From assembly GCA_963817035.1 (NCBI GenBank), contig CAWFMM010000004.1, positions 124,001-188,000 on the forward strand: a DNA stretch of 64,000 nucleotides, given 5' to 3'. This document shows positions 8,442 through 16,245 of this stretch, one piece after another. Both the position numbers and the translations under genes were made by a program. The DNA is from AC-49 sp963817035. Its GTDB lineage: Bacteria > Actinomycetota > Thermoleophilia > Solirubrobacterales > Solirubrobacteraceae. The notes beneath the pieces are model-generated. The model made no database searches, was not told the origin of the DNA, and saw only the letters and a program-made list of their open reading frames with translations. The number at the start of each line of letters is the position of its first letter. Position 1 is the stretch's first letter.

Positions 8442-10325
8442 TCAGCTCGTCCGCGCGCCGGCGAAGACGCGCGGGTGGCGTTCGGCGAGCAGCGAGTGGG
8501 CGACGCGGTTGGAGATATCCGTGACGGTGAGCATCGAATGGCGGGTCGAGCGATAGCGGGCGACCACGGTTGGGACGAACGTGCCATAGCCACCATCCTG
8601 CGCCACGGCGCACCACAGGTCGTAGTCCTCCCAGCCGTACAGCCGCGCGTCGGTCGTGTAGCCGCCGCGGTCGCGCAGCCACGAGGTGCGGATCAACGCC
8701 ATCGCGTCGATGAAGTTCGCCGTGCGCAGCCGCTCGGGCAGCCACGGGTATGGGCTGCGCAACCCGACTGGGCCTTGCTCGTCGAACATCCCGAGCATGC
8801 CGTAGGCGAAGGTCGCTCCTGGGTCGGAGTCCAGCGCATCGACGAGTCGCTCGATGCAGCGCGGGTAGATCAAGTTGTCGGCGTCGAGCACGAAGACGAA
8901 CTCGCCGCGCGCCGACTCCAGCGCGGTGTTGCGGGCCGGTCCGAGGCCGCGGTTGATCGGATGGCGCTTGAGCAGCGCCGGGACGTCCGCGTGGTGCTCC
9001 ATCCAATTCTGCGCCACGGCGAGTGACCCATCGCGCGATCCGTCGTCCACCACGATCAGCTCGAGCGAGTCAAACGCGCCGTCGACCGCGGAATCGAGCG
9101 CCGCGGCAATGTGGTCCTCGTAGTTGTAGAGCGCGGTGATCACCGAGACGCGTGGCCGGGCGTCGTCGAACGAGGGCGTTTGAGCGACGTGGGTGACGAG
9201 CGGCGGCTCGTGACCATCGGCGACGATCGCGCCGAGGCGGTCAAAGCGTCGGCGCATCTCCATCAGCTCGAGGCGGATCTCCTTCAGCGCCACGTGTTCG
9301 GCGTCGTCGCGGCGCGCCGGTTTGGGGAGCTCGCGTTTGACCGACGCCAGGCGGGAGCGCGGGTAGAGCGTCGGCGGGCCGGTGGCGACCGGATTGGCGT
9401 CCACCTCATGGCCGACTTCGATCAGCGTGGCCACCGACGATGAGAACGGCTGCTGCTGGGCCAGTAGCAGCCACGCATCGCGGGCCATCGCCCAGCGGCG
9501 GTCCTCGTCCTCGAGTAGCGGCTGGGCGAGCAGCCCGAGTGCGTGGGGACCGCCAGAGAGGAAGTGCACGCCGGGCACCAGTGGCGCGCAGCCCTGCGAG
9601 TGCTCGGAGACGACCGCGCAGCCGCAGCAGATGGCCTGGACGACGCGCAGCCACTCGAAGTACGGACGCCGGTCGACGTGGACGTTCAGTAGCACGCGCG
9701 AGTCGCGCAGGAGCTGCCACTTGCGTTCGCGCATCGCGAAGTTCGCCGCCGGCCCGCTGTTGGGCCGGTGGTCGTCGCCGAGGATGATCTGGCAGTTGTG
9801 GGGCTGGAGCTCGTTGCCGGCGGCACTGATCGCCTCCGCGCGGTGGCCGCTGAAGATCCCCAGGTGCAGCACGTCGATCGGGCGGTCAGCCGGTCCCGTT
9901 GGCTGCTCGGCGGTGAACTCGACGTGGCTCCACGTGGGCGTCCAGCCGAGGGGGAAGTGACGGACGCCCGAGATGCCTTGGCGCGCGAACGCGGCGATCG
10001 AGGCGCGGTTGATGTCCAGCACCGCTCCGGCGCGGTCGGCGAGGAACACGTCGTCGTCGAAGAACGCGGTCCCGGGCTGCTCGGCGCAGATGAACACGGT
10101 GCGCTGCAGGACGTCCCACTTCGGTTCGGTGGCCAGGCCCTCGAGCGCGTAGAACTCGTGCGGCGGCAGCAGGACGTTGATCAGCCCTTCGCGCTGGGCG
10201 ACGAAACCGGTTCGGCTGATCGTTCCCGTGTGCCCGGCGCGCGTGAGCTCGTCGCAGAGCGCCTCGGCGATCTCCACGAAGAACTCGTTCTGTCCTGGCG
10301 CCAGGACGATGGAGAACTCGAGCAC
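8442..10325 (-). CDS. bifunctional glycosyltransferase: N-terminal CgeB-like domain plus C-terminal GT2 domain
   Basis: The likely start is GTG 10325 (VLEFSIVLAPG...), giving about 627 residues; no clear ribosome-binding site is visible. The N-terminal half resembles GT-B-like transferases of polysaccharide loci (LLPPHEFYAL, HFPLGWTP, a CGCAVVSEHSQGCAPL donor-side loop). The C-terminal half is a clear GT2 domain: PRVSVITALYNYEDHIAAAL, LIVVDDGSRDGS with the DD pair, EFVFVLDADNLIYP as the DxD site, and GWEDYDLW as the catalytic-base region. First gene of the minus-strand operon leading to 5157, divergent from the small coiled-coil gene at 10372. Confidence 0.8.
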   Translation of the reverse strand: MLEFSIVLAPGQNEFFVEIAEALCDELTRAGHTGTISRTGFVAQREGLINVLLPPHEFYALEGLATEPKWDVLQRTVFICAEQPGTAFFDDDVFLADRAGAVLDINRASIAAFARQGISGVRHFPLGWTPTWSHVEFTAEQPTGPADRPIDVLHLGIFSGHRAEAISAAGNELQPHNCQIILGDDHRPNSGPAANFAMRERKWQLLRDSRVLLNVHVDRRPYFEWLRVVQAICCGCAVVSEHSQGCAPLVPGVHFLSGGPHALGLLAQPLLEDEDRRWAMARDAWLLLAQQQPFSSSVATLIEVGHEVDANPVATGPPTLYPRSRLASVKRELPKPARRDDAEHVALKEIRLELMEMRRRFDRLGAIVADGHEPPLVTHVAQTPSFDDARPRVSVITALYNYEDHIAAALDSAVDGAFDSLELIVVDDGSRDGSLAVAQNWMEHHADVPALLKRHPINRGLGPARNTALESARGEFVFVLDADNLIYPRCIERLVDALDSDPGATFAYGMLGMFDEQGPVGLRSPYPWLPERLRTANFIDAMALIRTSWLRDRGGYTTDARLYGWEDYDLWCAVAQDGGYGTFVPTVVARYRSTRHSMLTVTDISNRVAHSLLAERHPRVFAGARTS

Positions 10326-10371
10326 GGGCAGAACGGTATCGTGGCGAGATGGCGCAGACGAGCGGCAGGTC

Positions 10372-10659
10372 ATGCTGAACAATCAGCGCGACTCAGTTCT
10401 TGACCTTGAGCAGCAGCGGTTGGAGCTGGCGCACCTGCGCGAGCAGTTGATCCGTGCCGAGACCGAGGCCGCGCGGGTGGCCGAGCTCGAAGGGCGGCTC
10501 GCCGAGGCGCAGGCGGAGGCCGAGGCGTCGGCTCAGCATGCGCACGACGCCGAGGAGCGTGTGCACGACGCGCTGCGGGGTGTGGCGCTGATGAAGTCGT
10601 CGCTGAGCTGGCGCGTGACGAAGCCACTGCGGGCGGGCAAGCGCCTGTTCCGCGGTTAG
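10372..10659 (+). CDS. small coiled-coil protein carrying the shared SWRxTxPLR tail
   Basis: The 95-residue product runs from ATG 10372 to TAG 10657-10659. Residues 10-70 are an uninterrupted E/Q/R/L/A-rich coiled coil (QQRLELAHLREQLIRAETEA ... EAQAEAEASAQHAHDAEERV). Residues about 74-95 are SSLSWRVTKPLRAGKRLFRG, the same tail found at the ends of the large glycosyltransferase at 5157-7769 and the methyltransferase at 2031-3815. There is no catalytic domain. It could be a scaffold or membrane-docking partner, or the surviving end of a lost transferase gene. Its stop overlaps the convergent ABC ATPase stop by four bases. Confidence 0.6.
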   Translation: MLNNQRDSVLDLEQQRLELAHLREQLIRAETEAARVAELEGRLAEAQAEAEASAQHAHDAEERVHDALRGVALMKSSLSWRVTKPLRAGKRLFRG

Positions 10660-11978
10660 ACGCTGTTTCCGCTGACCGCGGCCGGCGTGCGCTGAACCTC
10701 GATCGTCGTCGGCAGCGCGACCAATGCCGGGCCGCCCTTCACCGAGGTCACGACGACGCTCATCATCGACTCGCGATGGTCGAGCCACGCGAGGCCCGAT
10801 CCGCTGTGGGCAACCGACGGAGTGGCCTGATAGCGATCGGCCTTCAGGTAGTTCTCGAACATGAAGGCCACGTCGATCTCCTCGCCGGCACGGAACAGGC
10901 CGGTCGGTCCGTCCTCGAGCGTGTCGCGCGCGAGCATGATGTTGCCGTCGGTGTTTCGCAGTTCGAGCCCGAAGATCGGCGATTCGATCTCGTCCTCGAA
11001 CCGCACGCGCATGACGAACGTCGCGGGCTCGCCGTTGGGTAGCAGGTCGGCCGGTCCGTCGGCGCCTTCAAAGCGCGCGTCGATGATCTCGGCCCGTCCG
11101 TCACCCTTGCGGACCTCGCGCGTCGGCAGCGGCCGCTCGGTGTCCGAGGGCGCCGCGACGGTACCGACCGCGGACGGCGTGGCGCCCTCGGCGGCATCCT
11201 CGGCGGCCTCCGCGAGCGCGGCCGCCGCCCGCGCCTCGCGCGAGAAGTTCAGCTCCAGATAGCGCGCGCCGACGTCGCGCGGCAGGCCGCTGTCGACCAT
11301 CCGCCCGTGCTCGAGCAGGATCGCGCGATCGCAGAAGCGCTCGGCCGAGCCCATGTCGTGGGTGACGAGGACGACGGTCGCGTTGGAGCGCTGGATGCGC
11401 GCGAACTCCTCGAAGCACTTCTGCTGGAACGCGGCGTCGCCGACCGCGAGCACCTCGTCGATGAGCAGGATCTCGGCGTCGACGTGGATCATCACGCTGA
11501 ACGCGAGGCGCACGAGCATGCCCGACGAGTAGTTCTTGACCTTCAGATCGACGAACTCGTGCAGCTCGGCGAAGTCGATGATGCGATCGCTGCGCTCGCG
11601 CGCCTCCTTCGGGCTGAGGCCGAGCATCGTCGCGTTGATCAGGATGTTGTCGCGCGCCGCGAGGTCGGGGTTGAAGCCGACGCCGAGCTCGATGAACGTC
11701 GACACGCGCCCGTCGACGTAGATCTGGCCGCGGTCGGTGCGGTAGATGCCGGCCATGCACTTCAGCAGCGTCGACTTGCCCGAGCCGTTGCGCCCGACGA
11801 TCCCGAAGAACTCGCCCTTGCGCACGCCGAACGAGACGTCGCGCAGCGCCCGCAGGCGATCGACCTCCGAGCGCCGGAACGGGTGTAGTGCGCGCTCCTT
11901 GAGCGTGTGGACCTGGTTGCGCGGGATGTCGAAGGACTTCCAGACCTGGTCGACGGCGAGGGCGAGGTCGTCGCTCAC
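10656..11978 (-). CDS. wzt: polysaccharide ABC exporter ATPase with C-terminal glycan-binding domain
   Basis: ATPase of a Wzm/Wzt-type ABC-2 exporter, which moves a lipid-linked glycan out of the cytoplasm. GTG 11978 overlaps the permease stop (GTGA). The ATPase domain (about 1-250) has GRNGSGKST (Walker A), a KNYSSGMLVRLAFS signature and ILLIDEVLAVGD (Walker B). The N-terminal VDQVWKSFDIPRNQVHTLKE segment is typical of TagH/Wzt proteins. Residues about 290-440 form a beta-rich Wzt_C-like domain, which in known systems recognises the finished or capped glycan. An alanine-rich linker joins the two. The symbol is by family, not orthology. Confidence 0.88.
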   Translation of the reverse strand: MSDDLALAVDQVWKSFDIPRNQVHTLKERALHPFRRSEVDRLRALRDVSFGVRKGEFFGIVGRNGSGKSTLLKCMAGIYRTDRGQIYVDGRVSTFIELGVGFNPDLAARDNILINATMLGLSPKEARERSDRIIDFAELHEFVDLKVKNYSSGMLVRLAFSVMIHVDAEILLIDEVLAVGDAAFQQKCFEEFARIQRSNATVVLVTHDMGSAERFCDRAILLEHGRMVDSGLPRDVGARYLELNFSREARAAAALAEAAEDAAEGATPSAVGTVAAPSDTERPLPTREVRKGDGRAEIIDARFEGADGPADLLPNGEPATFVMRVRFEDEIESPIFGLELRNTDGNIMLARDTLEDGPTGLFRAGEEIDVAFMFENYLKADRYQATPSVAHSGSGLAWLDHRESMMSVVVTSVKGGPALVALPTTIEVQRTPAAVSGNSV

Positions 11979-12886
11979 AGGTCCTCGGCGATCGTCGGAG
12001 CGATGCGGCGGAAGACGCGAAAGCCGTAGAGGACGGTCACGACGGTGACCGTCGCCGGCAGCAGCAGCCAGATGGCTCCGCCCATCGTCGCCGCCGCGCT
12101 GGGGTAGTCGTTGCTGATGAACACGTGGCGGGCCTGCTGCAGCAGGGCGGCGAATGGGTTGGTCATCAGGATCTTCTCGACCTCGCTGACGGTCAGTCCG
12201 AACGGCAGCTTGTCCGACGTCAGCGCGTCGAACGAGAAGAAGACGCCGCTGGCGTAGAACATCGCCTGCAGGACCACGTCCCAGATCGGCTCGATGTCGC
12301 GGTAACGCACGAACAGCGACGACAGCAGCATCGCCGCGCCGAAGCCGAATACCGCGATCCCCGCGATGACGAACGGCAGCTCGAGCCACGACAGCAGCGG
12401 CGAGCCGCCCGAGATGATCAGGAACAGGAGCACGGGGATCATGTTGAGCCCGAGGTTGATCAGGGCCGTGATCAGGACGGCCATCGGCACCGCCAGGCGC
12501 GGGAAGTCGATCTTGCGCACGAGCGGCTCGCGGTTGACGAGGCTGCGGACCGAGCCGCCGGTGAGCTCGGAGAAGAACGAGTAGAGCACGATGCCCAGCA
12601 GCAGCGAGACCGGATAGAACGGGCCGCTGCCGAAGCCCAGGAACAGGATGAACACGACGTAGATGACGCCGAACAGCATCAGCGGCCGGATCAGCTGCCA
12701 CAGGTAGCCGAGGACCGAGCCGAAGAAGCGCAGCTTGAAGTCGGTGATCGCGATCGTCCAGGCCAGGCGCCAGAAGCGGCGAGCGTCGGCGCCCATCGCC
12801 GTGGGGCCGATGATCGGCGACCCCATGGTGGCCAGCGACGCGCGGTCGAATGCGACCTCGAGGGCCGCCGGATCGGTTGTCGCCAT
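11975..12886 (-). CDS. wzm: polysaccharide ABC exporter permease (ABC-2 type)
   Basis: A 303-residue protein from ATG 12886 with about six membrane helices and the ABC2_membrane/TagG/RfbD layout. The cytosolic N-terminus contains RRFWRLAWTIAITDFKLRF, typically ahead of the first helix, followed by GYLWQLIRPL. The cytosolic loop SLVNREPLVRKIDFPRLAVP is characteristic of Wzm permeases. The stop overlaps the Wzt start by four bases, so the two are translationally coupled. It forms the channel for glycan export. It is divergent from rmlC, with 71 bases between the starts. Confidence 0.88.
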   Translation of the reverse strand: MATTDPAALEVAFDRASLATMGSPIIGPTAMGADARRFWRLAWTIAITDFKLRFFGSVLGYLWQLIRPLMLFGVIYVVFILFLGFGSGPFYPVSLLLGIVLYSFFSELTGGSVRSLVNREPLVRKIDFPRLAVPMAVLITALINLGLNMIPVLLFLIISGGSPLLSWLELPFVIAGIAVFGFGAAMLLSSLFVRYRDIEPIWDVVLQAMFYASGVFFSFDALTSDKLPFGLTVSEVEKILMTNPFAALLQQARHVFISNDYPSAAATMGGAIWLLLPATVTVVTVLYGFRVFRRIAPTIAEDL

Positions 12887-12957
12887 GGGCGCCACGATAG
12901 CGTTCCAACGGGCGAGGAACGCCAGTGTTGCGGGCACCTGAGGATAGGCTTGCGGCC

Positions 12958-13524
12958 ATGGAACGACTGCCGACCCGCCTGCAAGGACCGATCATGCTGG
13001 CGCCCGCCGTGCACGGCGACGAGCGCGGATTCTTCGTCGAGACCTATCGCCGCACGGTGTTCGCGGAGCTCGGGATCCCCGAGGAGATGGTGCAGGACAA
13101 CCACTCGCGGTCGAGCCGCGGGATCGTCCGTGGAATGCATTTCCAGGTCTCCGAGTCGGGCGCGGCAAAGCTCGTTCGCTGCGCGACCGGGGCGATCGTC
13201 GACGTCATGGTCGACATCCGCCGCGGGTCGCCGACGTTCGGCGAGTGGGAGGCGTTCGAGCTCTCCGAGGAGAACATGCGGATGGTCTACTGCCCGGTCG
13301 GGTTCGCCCATGGCTTCTGCGTCGTCTCGGCCAGCGCCGACGTCATGTACAAGCAGTCGGCGTACTACGCCGATGCGACCGAGCGCGGGATCGCCTACAA
13401 CGATCCTGAGATCGGCATCGAGTGGCCGGTCCCGCTCGACGAGCTCCAGCCCTCCCAGCGCGACGCGACCGCGCCGAAGCTGTCGGAGATCGCCGACGAG
13501 TTGCCGTTCGTCTACGCGCCCTGA
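12958..13524 (+). CDS. rmlC: dTDP-4-dehydrorhamnose 3,5-epimerase
   Basis: The third enzyme of dTDP-L-rhamnose synthesis, epimerising C3 and C5 of dTDP-4-keto-6-deoxyglucose. The 188-residue cupin fits the usual length. GDERGFFVETYR is the substrate-binding start, RGIVRGMHFQ carries the catalytic histidine (about H61), and DVMVDIRRGSPTFG the conserved aspartate of the active-site dyad. GFAHGFCVV and AYYADATERGIAYNDPEIGI are diagnostic. ATG 12958 is the last good start before conserved sequence. Its partner RmlD lies on the opposite strand at 14292-15144. Confidence 0.93.
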   Translation: MERLPTRLQGPIMLAPAVHGDERGFFVETYRRTVFAELGIPEEMVQDNHSRSSRGIVRGMHFQVSESGAAKLVRCATGAIVDVMVDIRRGSPTFGEWEAFELSEENMRMVYCPVGFAHGFCVVSASADVMYKQSAYYADATERGIAYNDPEIGIEWPVPLDELQPSQRDATAPKLSEIADELPFVYAP

Positions 13525-13545
13525 GCGGCGCAGCGGGCGCTGACC

Positions 13546-14229
13546 TCACCCGTTCCCGTCAGCCCCGGCGTTCGACTTGTACGTCAGCTTCGTGCAGCCG
13601 TCGAGCTTGTACTTCGGCTCGGACCGGTGGCTGAGCCAGACGACCACGGTCGGTGATTCGCAGTGGATGATGCCGCGGCCGTAGTGGGCGTGGACCTCGT
13701 CGCGGCCGCCGCCGGTCCAGATCTCGTTCCAGCCGTGGCCGGCGTAGATGAAGTCGTTGCCCTCGCCGCCCCAGAGGCGGTTGATCTGGTTCAGCGGCGC
13801 GCCCTCGGCCTTGTAGTAGCCCCAGATGATGTCGCCGCGCGGGCCGGCGTGGATGGTGTTGTTGCCGGCGCCGCCGAGCAGCTCGTTGTGGCCGATGTCG
13901 TCGGGGACGAGGTTGTCCTCGATGCCGCCGCAGTCGTAGTGGTGGCGGCACTCACGGTCGGTGATCGAGACGAAGCCGGACTCGCCATGGTTGATGCACA
14001 GCGTGTTGTGGTGCTGGCCGTCGCACTTGTAGGTCGGGTCGGTGCCGTCGAACGGGTCGTGTCCGGGGCGGCCGTCGAGCGGCCGTGGGGCATCGAGCTT
14101 GTTGATCAGCAGCATGCCGGTGATCGGCATCCAGCCCGCGTGGCTGGCCTTGTTGACGGCGAGCGCCGGGGAGGCGACGAGCATGGCCGTGACGGCGAGC
14201 AGGGGGACGGCAAGGAGAAATCGACGCAT
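13546..14229 (-). CDS. secreted RTX-like beta-roll protein
   Basis: The 227-residue protein begins with a clear signal peptide (MRRFLLAVPLLAVTAMLVAS, cleavage near ALA-VN). The mature part contains imperfect nonapeptide-like repeats: GGAGNNTIHAG, then GDIIWG, GGEGNDFIYAGHG, NEIWTGGG and RDEVHAHYG. These resemble the GGxGxDx-U-x calcium-binding beta roll of RTX proteins, but many aspartates are replaced. Six cysteines suggest disulfides. Function unknown. ATG 14229 sits directly after a terminator-like hairpin and T-run, with no room for a normal ribosome-binding site, which is odd for the only start that gives the signal peptide. Confidence 0.7.
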   Translation of the reverse strand: MRRFLLAVPLLAVTAMLVASPALAVNKASHAGWMPITGMLLINKLDAPRPLDGRPGHDPFDGTDPTYKCDGQHHNTLCINHGESGFVSITDRECRHHYDCGGIEDNLVPDDIGHNELLGGAGNNTIHAGPRGDIIWGYYKAEGAPLNQINRLWGGEGNDFIYAGHGWNEIWTGGGRDEVHAHYGRGIIHCESPTVVVWLSHRSEPKYKLDGCTKLTYKSNAGADGNG

Positions 14230-14230
14230 G

Positions 14231-14251
14231 AAAAAGCCCTCGGAAGAGGGC
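14231..14251 (-). terminator. intrinsic terminator for rmlD, abutting the next start codon
   Basis: On the minus strand the sequence is GCCCTC-TTCC-GAGGGC followed by TTTTT and then C-ATG. This is a perfect 6-base-pair stem, a four-base loop and a U-run, about 40 bases after the rmlD stop. The T-run ends one base before the ATG of the RTX-like gene. Confidence 0.75.
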
Positions 14252-14291
14252 GACGGCGACCTTAGGCACGGAGCTCAGAAACGGACAGGTG

Positions 14292-15144
14292 TCAGGTCAG
14301 CGTGCCGACACGGTCCATGTAGGCGACCAGCGCCTCGCGCCAGGCACGAAGTGGGGTCAGCCCCAGCTCGTCAGCGCGCGGACGTGCGAGCACGCCGTTG
14401 AGCGGCCGATCGGGCGATCCGGGAGCGATCGTCGTGCTCACCGCCTCCAGGGGAACGTCGAGCCCGGCGAGCTCGAGGATCGCCTGCGTGAACTCGAACC
14501 ACGAGCACGAGCCGCCCGCGGTCAGGTGGACCACGCCGGTCGCGTCGGCGGCGGCCGCTTCGACGACCGCGATCGCCAGGTCCGACGTGAACGTCGGCGC
14601 CAGCAGCTGGTCGGAGACCATCTTCAGCAGACGACCCGTCCGCCTCGCGCGCCCGCGCGAGCATCCGCGTGACGAAGTTCCCGCCCTTCGACGCGCTGCC
14701 GTGCTCGCCGTAGAGCCCGGCGCCGCGCACGACCAGCGCCCCATCGCCGTAGGCCAGCGCCGCGTACTCGCCGGCCAGCTTGGTCAGCGCGTAGATCGAA
14801 CGCGGGTTGGGCAGATCGTCCTCGCCGTAGGGCTCGGCGCGCGTACCGTCGAAGACGTAGTTGGTCGAGAAGTGCACGAGCTTCGCTCCGCGTGACGACA
14901 GGTCGCGGACCGCGCGCACGTTGACCTCCCACGCGCGGTCGGGCTCGGTCTCGCAGACGTCGACGTTGTGAAACGCGGCGCAGTTGAAGACGACGTCGGG
15001 CGAGACCTCGGCGAACGCGCGATCGACCGACGCCGGATCGGCGATGTCGAGCTCGGCGTGCGAGAACGAACGGGCCCGGTCGCCGAGCAGTGACTGGAGG
15101 TCGGAGGCGAGCTGGCCGCCGCCCCCGGTGATCAGCGCCCTCAC
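14292..15144 (-). CDS. rmlD: dTDP-4-dehydrorhamnose reductase, frameshifted
   Basis: The last step of dTDP-L-rhamnose synthesis: NAD(P)H reduction of the 4-keto sugar. GTG 15144 overlaps the upstream epimerase stop (GTGA). The N-terminal part has ALITGGGGQLASDL (Rossmann), FNCAAFHNVDVCE, the HFSTNYVFDG motif and the catalytic YALTKLAGEYA. The second part (RLLKMVSDQLLAPTF, GVVHLTAGGSCSWFEF, RPLNGVLA) lies in another frame. The switch is at about 14632-14642 (around GACGGGTCGTCTG) and fits one extra base. The joined product would be about 283 residues, normal for RmlD. Confidence 0.85.
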
Positions 15145-16238
15145 AGCACCGACGGGAACGATTCCAGCGCCGGCTTGAGCTCGTTGAGAAGCTCGAGCCA
15201 GCGGATGTTGTAACAGCGCGGATCGGTCAGCTCGGCCGGCGGCGCGGACTGGATCTTCTCGAGCAGGTCGGTCACCGCTTCGAGCACCGAGTGGCGCGGG
15301 ATGAAGCCCAGCGTCGTCGACAGCTTCGCGTTGGAGCACTCGTAGTCGCGGGTCAGCTTCGGCGCGCCGACCTCCTCGAGCTCGACCGCGTGGCCGGTCA
15401 GCTGGACGCTGCCGGCGACGAGCATCGCCAGCTCGCGGATCTGGTAGTTGGAGTGCAGGACGTTGAAGATCTCGCCGCGGACCGCGTCGGCGGGAGCCTC
15501 GTAGGCGGCGATCATCGCGTCGGAGACGTCGCGCACGTCGACCAGCGGGCGCCACATCCAGCCGCCGCCGTGGAGCATCAGCCGCCCGGCGAGCAGCGCG
15601 TCCTTGACGAACGTGTTGACCACGAGGTCGTAGCGCATCCGCGGCGACCAGCCGTAGACCGTGCCGTTGCGCAACAGCACCGGGCACAGTCCGTCGTCGA
15701 CCAACTTCAGCAGGGCCTCCTCGCCGTAGCGCTTCGACGTCGCGTACGCCGCCCGCGGCTGGATCGCCGCGGTCTCGTCGTGCATGCCCGGTGGCAGCCC
15801 GTCGTAGAGCGAGCACGACGACGCGAACACGTAGCGCTCGATCCCCCGGCGCACGCACTCCTGGCCCAGCGTCTCGGTCGCGATCGCGTTCATCTGCCAG
15901 TTCGCCTCGGGATCGAACTCGGCCGTCGGGTCGTTGCTGAGCCCGCTGAGGTTGATGACGCCGTCGACGCCGTCGAACGCGGTCGCCGGGATGTCGCGCA
16001 CGTCGGCGACCACGATCTCGATCTTCTCGCGCACCGCGCCGAGCGAGTCCTCACCGAAGTACAGGCGGTCGAGCACGCGCACGCGGTAGCCACGGTCGAC
16101 CAGGCGGGGAACGAGCACGCTGCCGATGTAGCCGGCGCCGCCGGCGACCAGGATCGTCTGGTCGGGATCGGGGGCCTGCGGCGCAAGGCCGTTGGAGCGG
16201 CTCTCGCCTGGGGCGAAACGTCTGGTTTCGTGGCTCAT
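15141..16238 (-). CDS. NAD-dependent nucleotide-sugar epimerase/dehydratase (extended SDR)
   Basis: A 365-residue extended SDR from ATG 16238. ILVAGGAGYIGSVLVPRL is the GxxGxxG dinucleotide site, INLSGLSNDP the NxxG-like strand, and YATSKRYGEE carries the catalytic YxxxK with an upstream SSCSLY serine. The sequence YGWSPRMRYDLVVNTFVKDA is typical of NAD-dependent sugar epimerases. An N-terminal extension of about 20 residues precedes the fold. Coupled to rmlD by a GTGA overlap. It may supply another activated sugar for the glycan; RmlB activity is possible but the motifs do not favour it. Confidence 0.85.
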   Translation of the reverse strand: MSHETRRFAPGESRSNGLAPQAPDPDQTILVAGGAGYIGSVLVPRLVDRGYRVRVLDRLYFGEDSLGAVREKIEIVVADVRDIPATAFDGVDGVINLSGLSNDPTAEFDPEANWQMNAIATETLGQECVRRGIERYVFASSCSLYDGLPPGMHDETAAIQPRAAYATSKRYGEEALLKLVDDGLCPVLLRNGTVYGWSPRMRYDLVVNTFVKDALLAGRLMLHGGGWMWRPLVDVRDVSDAMIAAYEAPADAVRGEIFNVLHSNYQIRELAMLVAGSVQLTGHAVELEEVGAPKLTRDYECSNAKLSTTLGFIPRHSVLEAVTDLLEKIQSAPPAELTDPRCYNIRWLELLNELKPALESFPSVL

Positions 16239-16245
16239 GGGTCCT

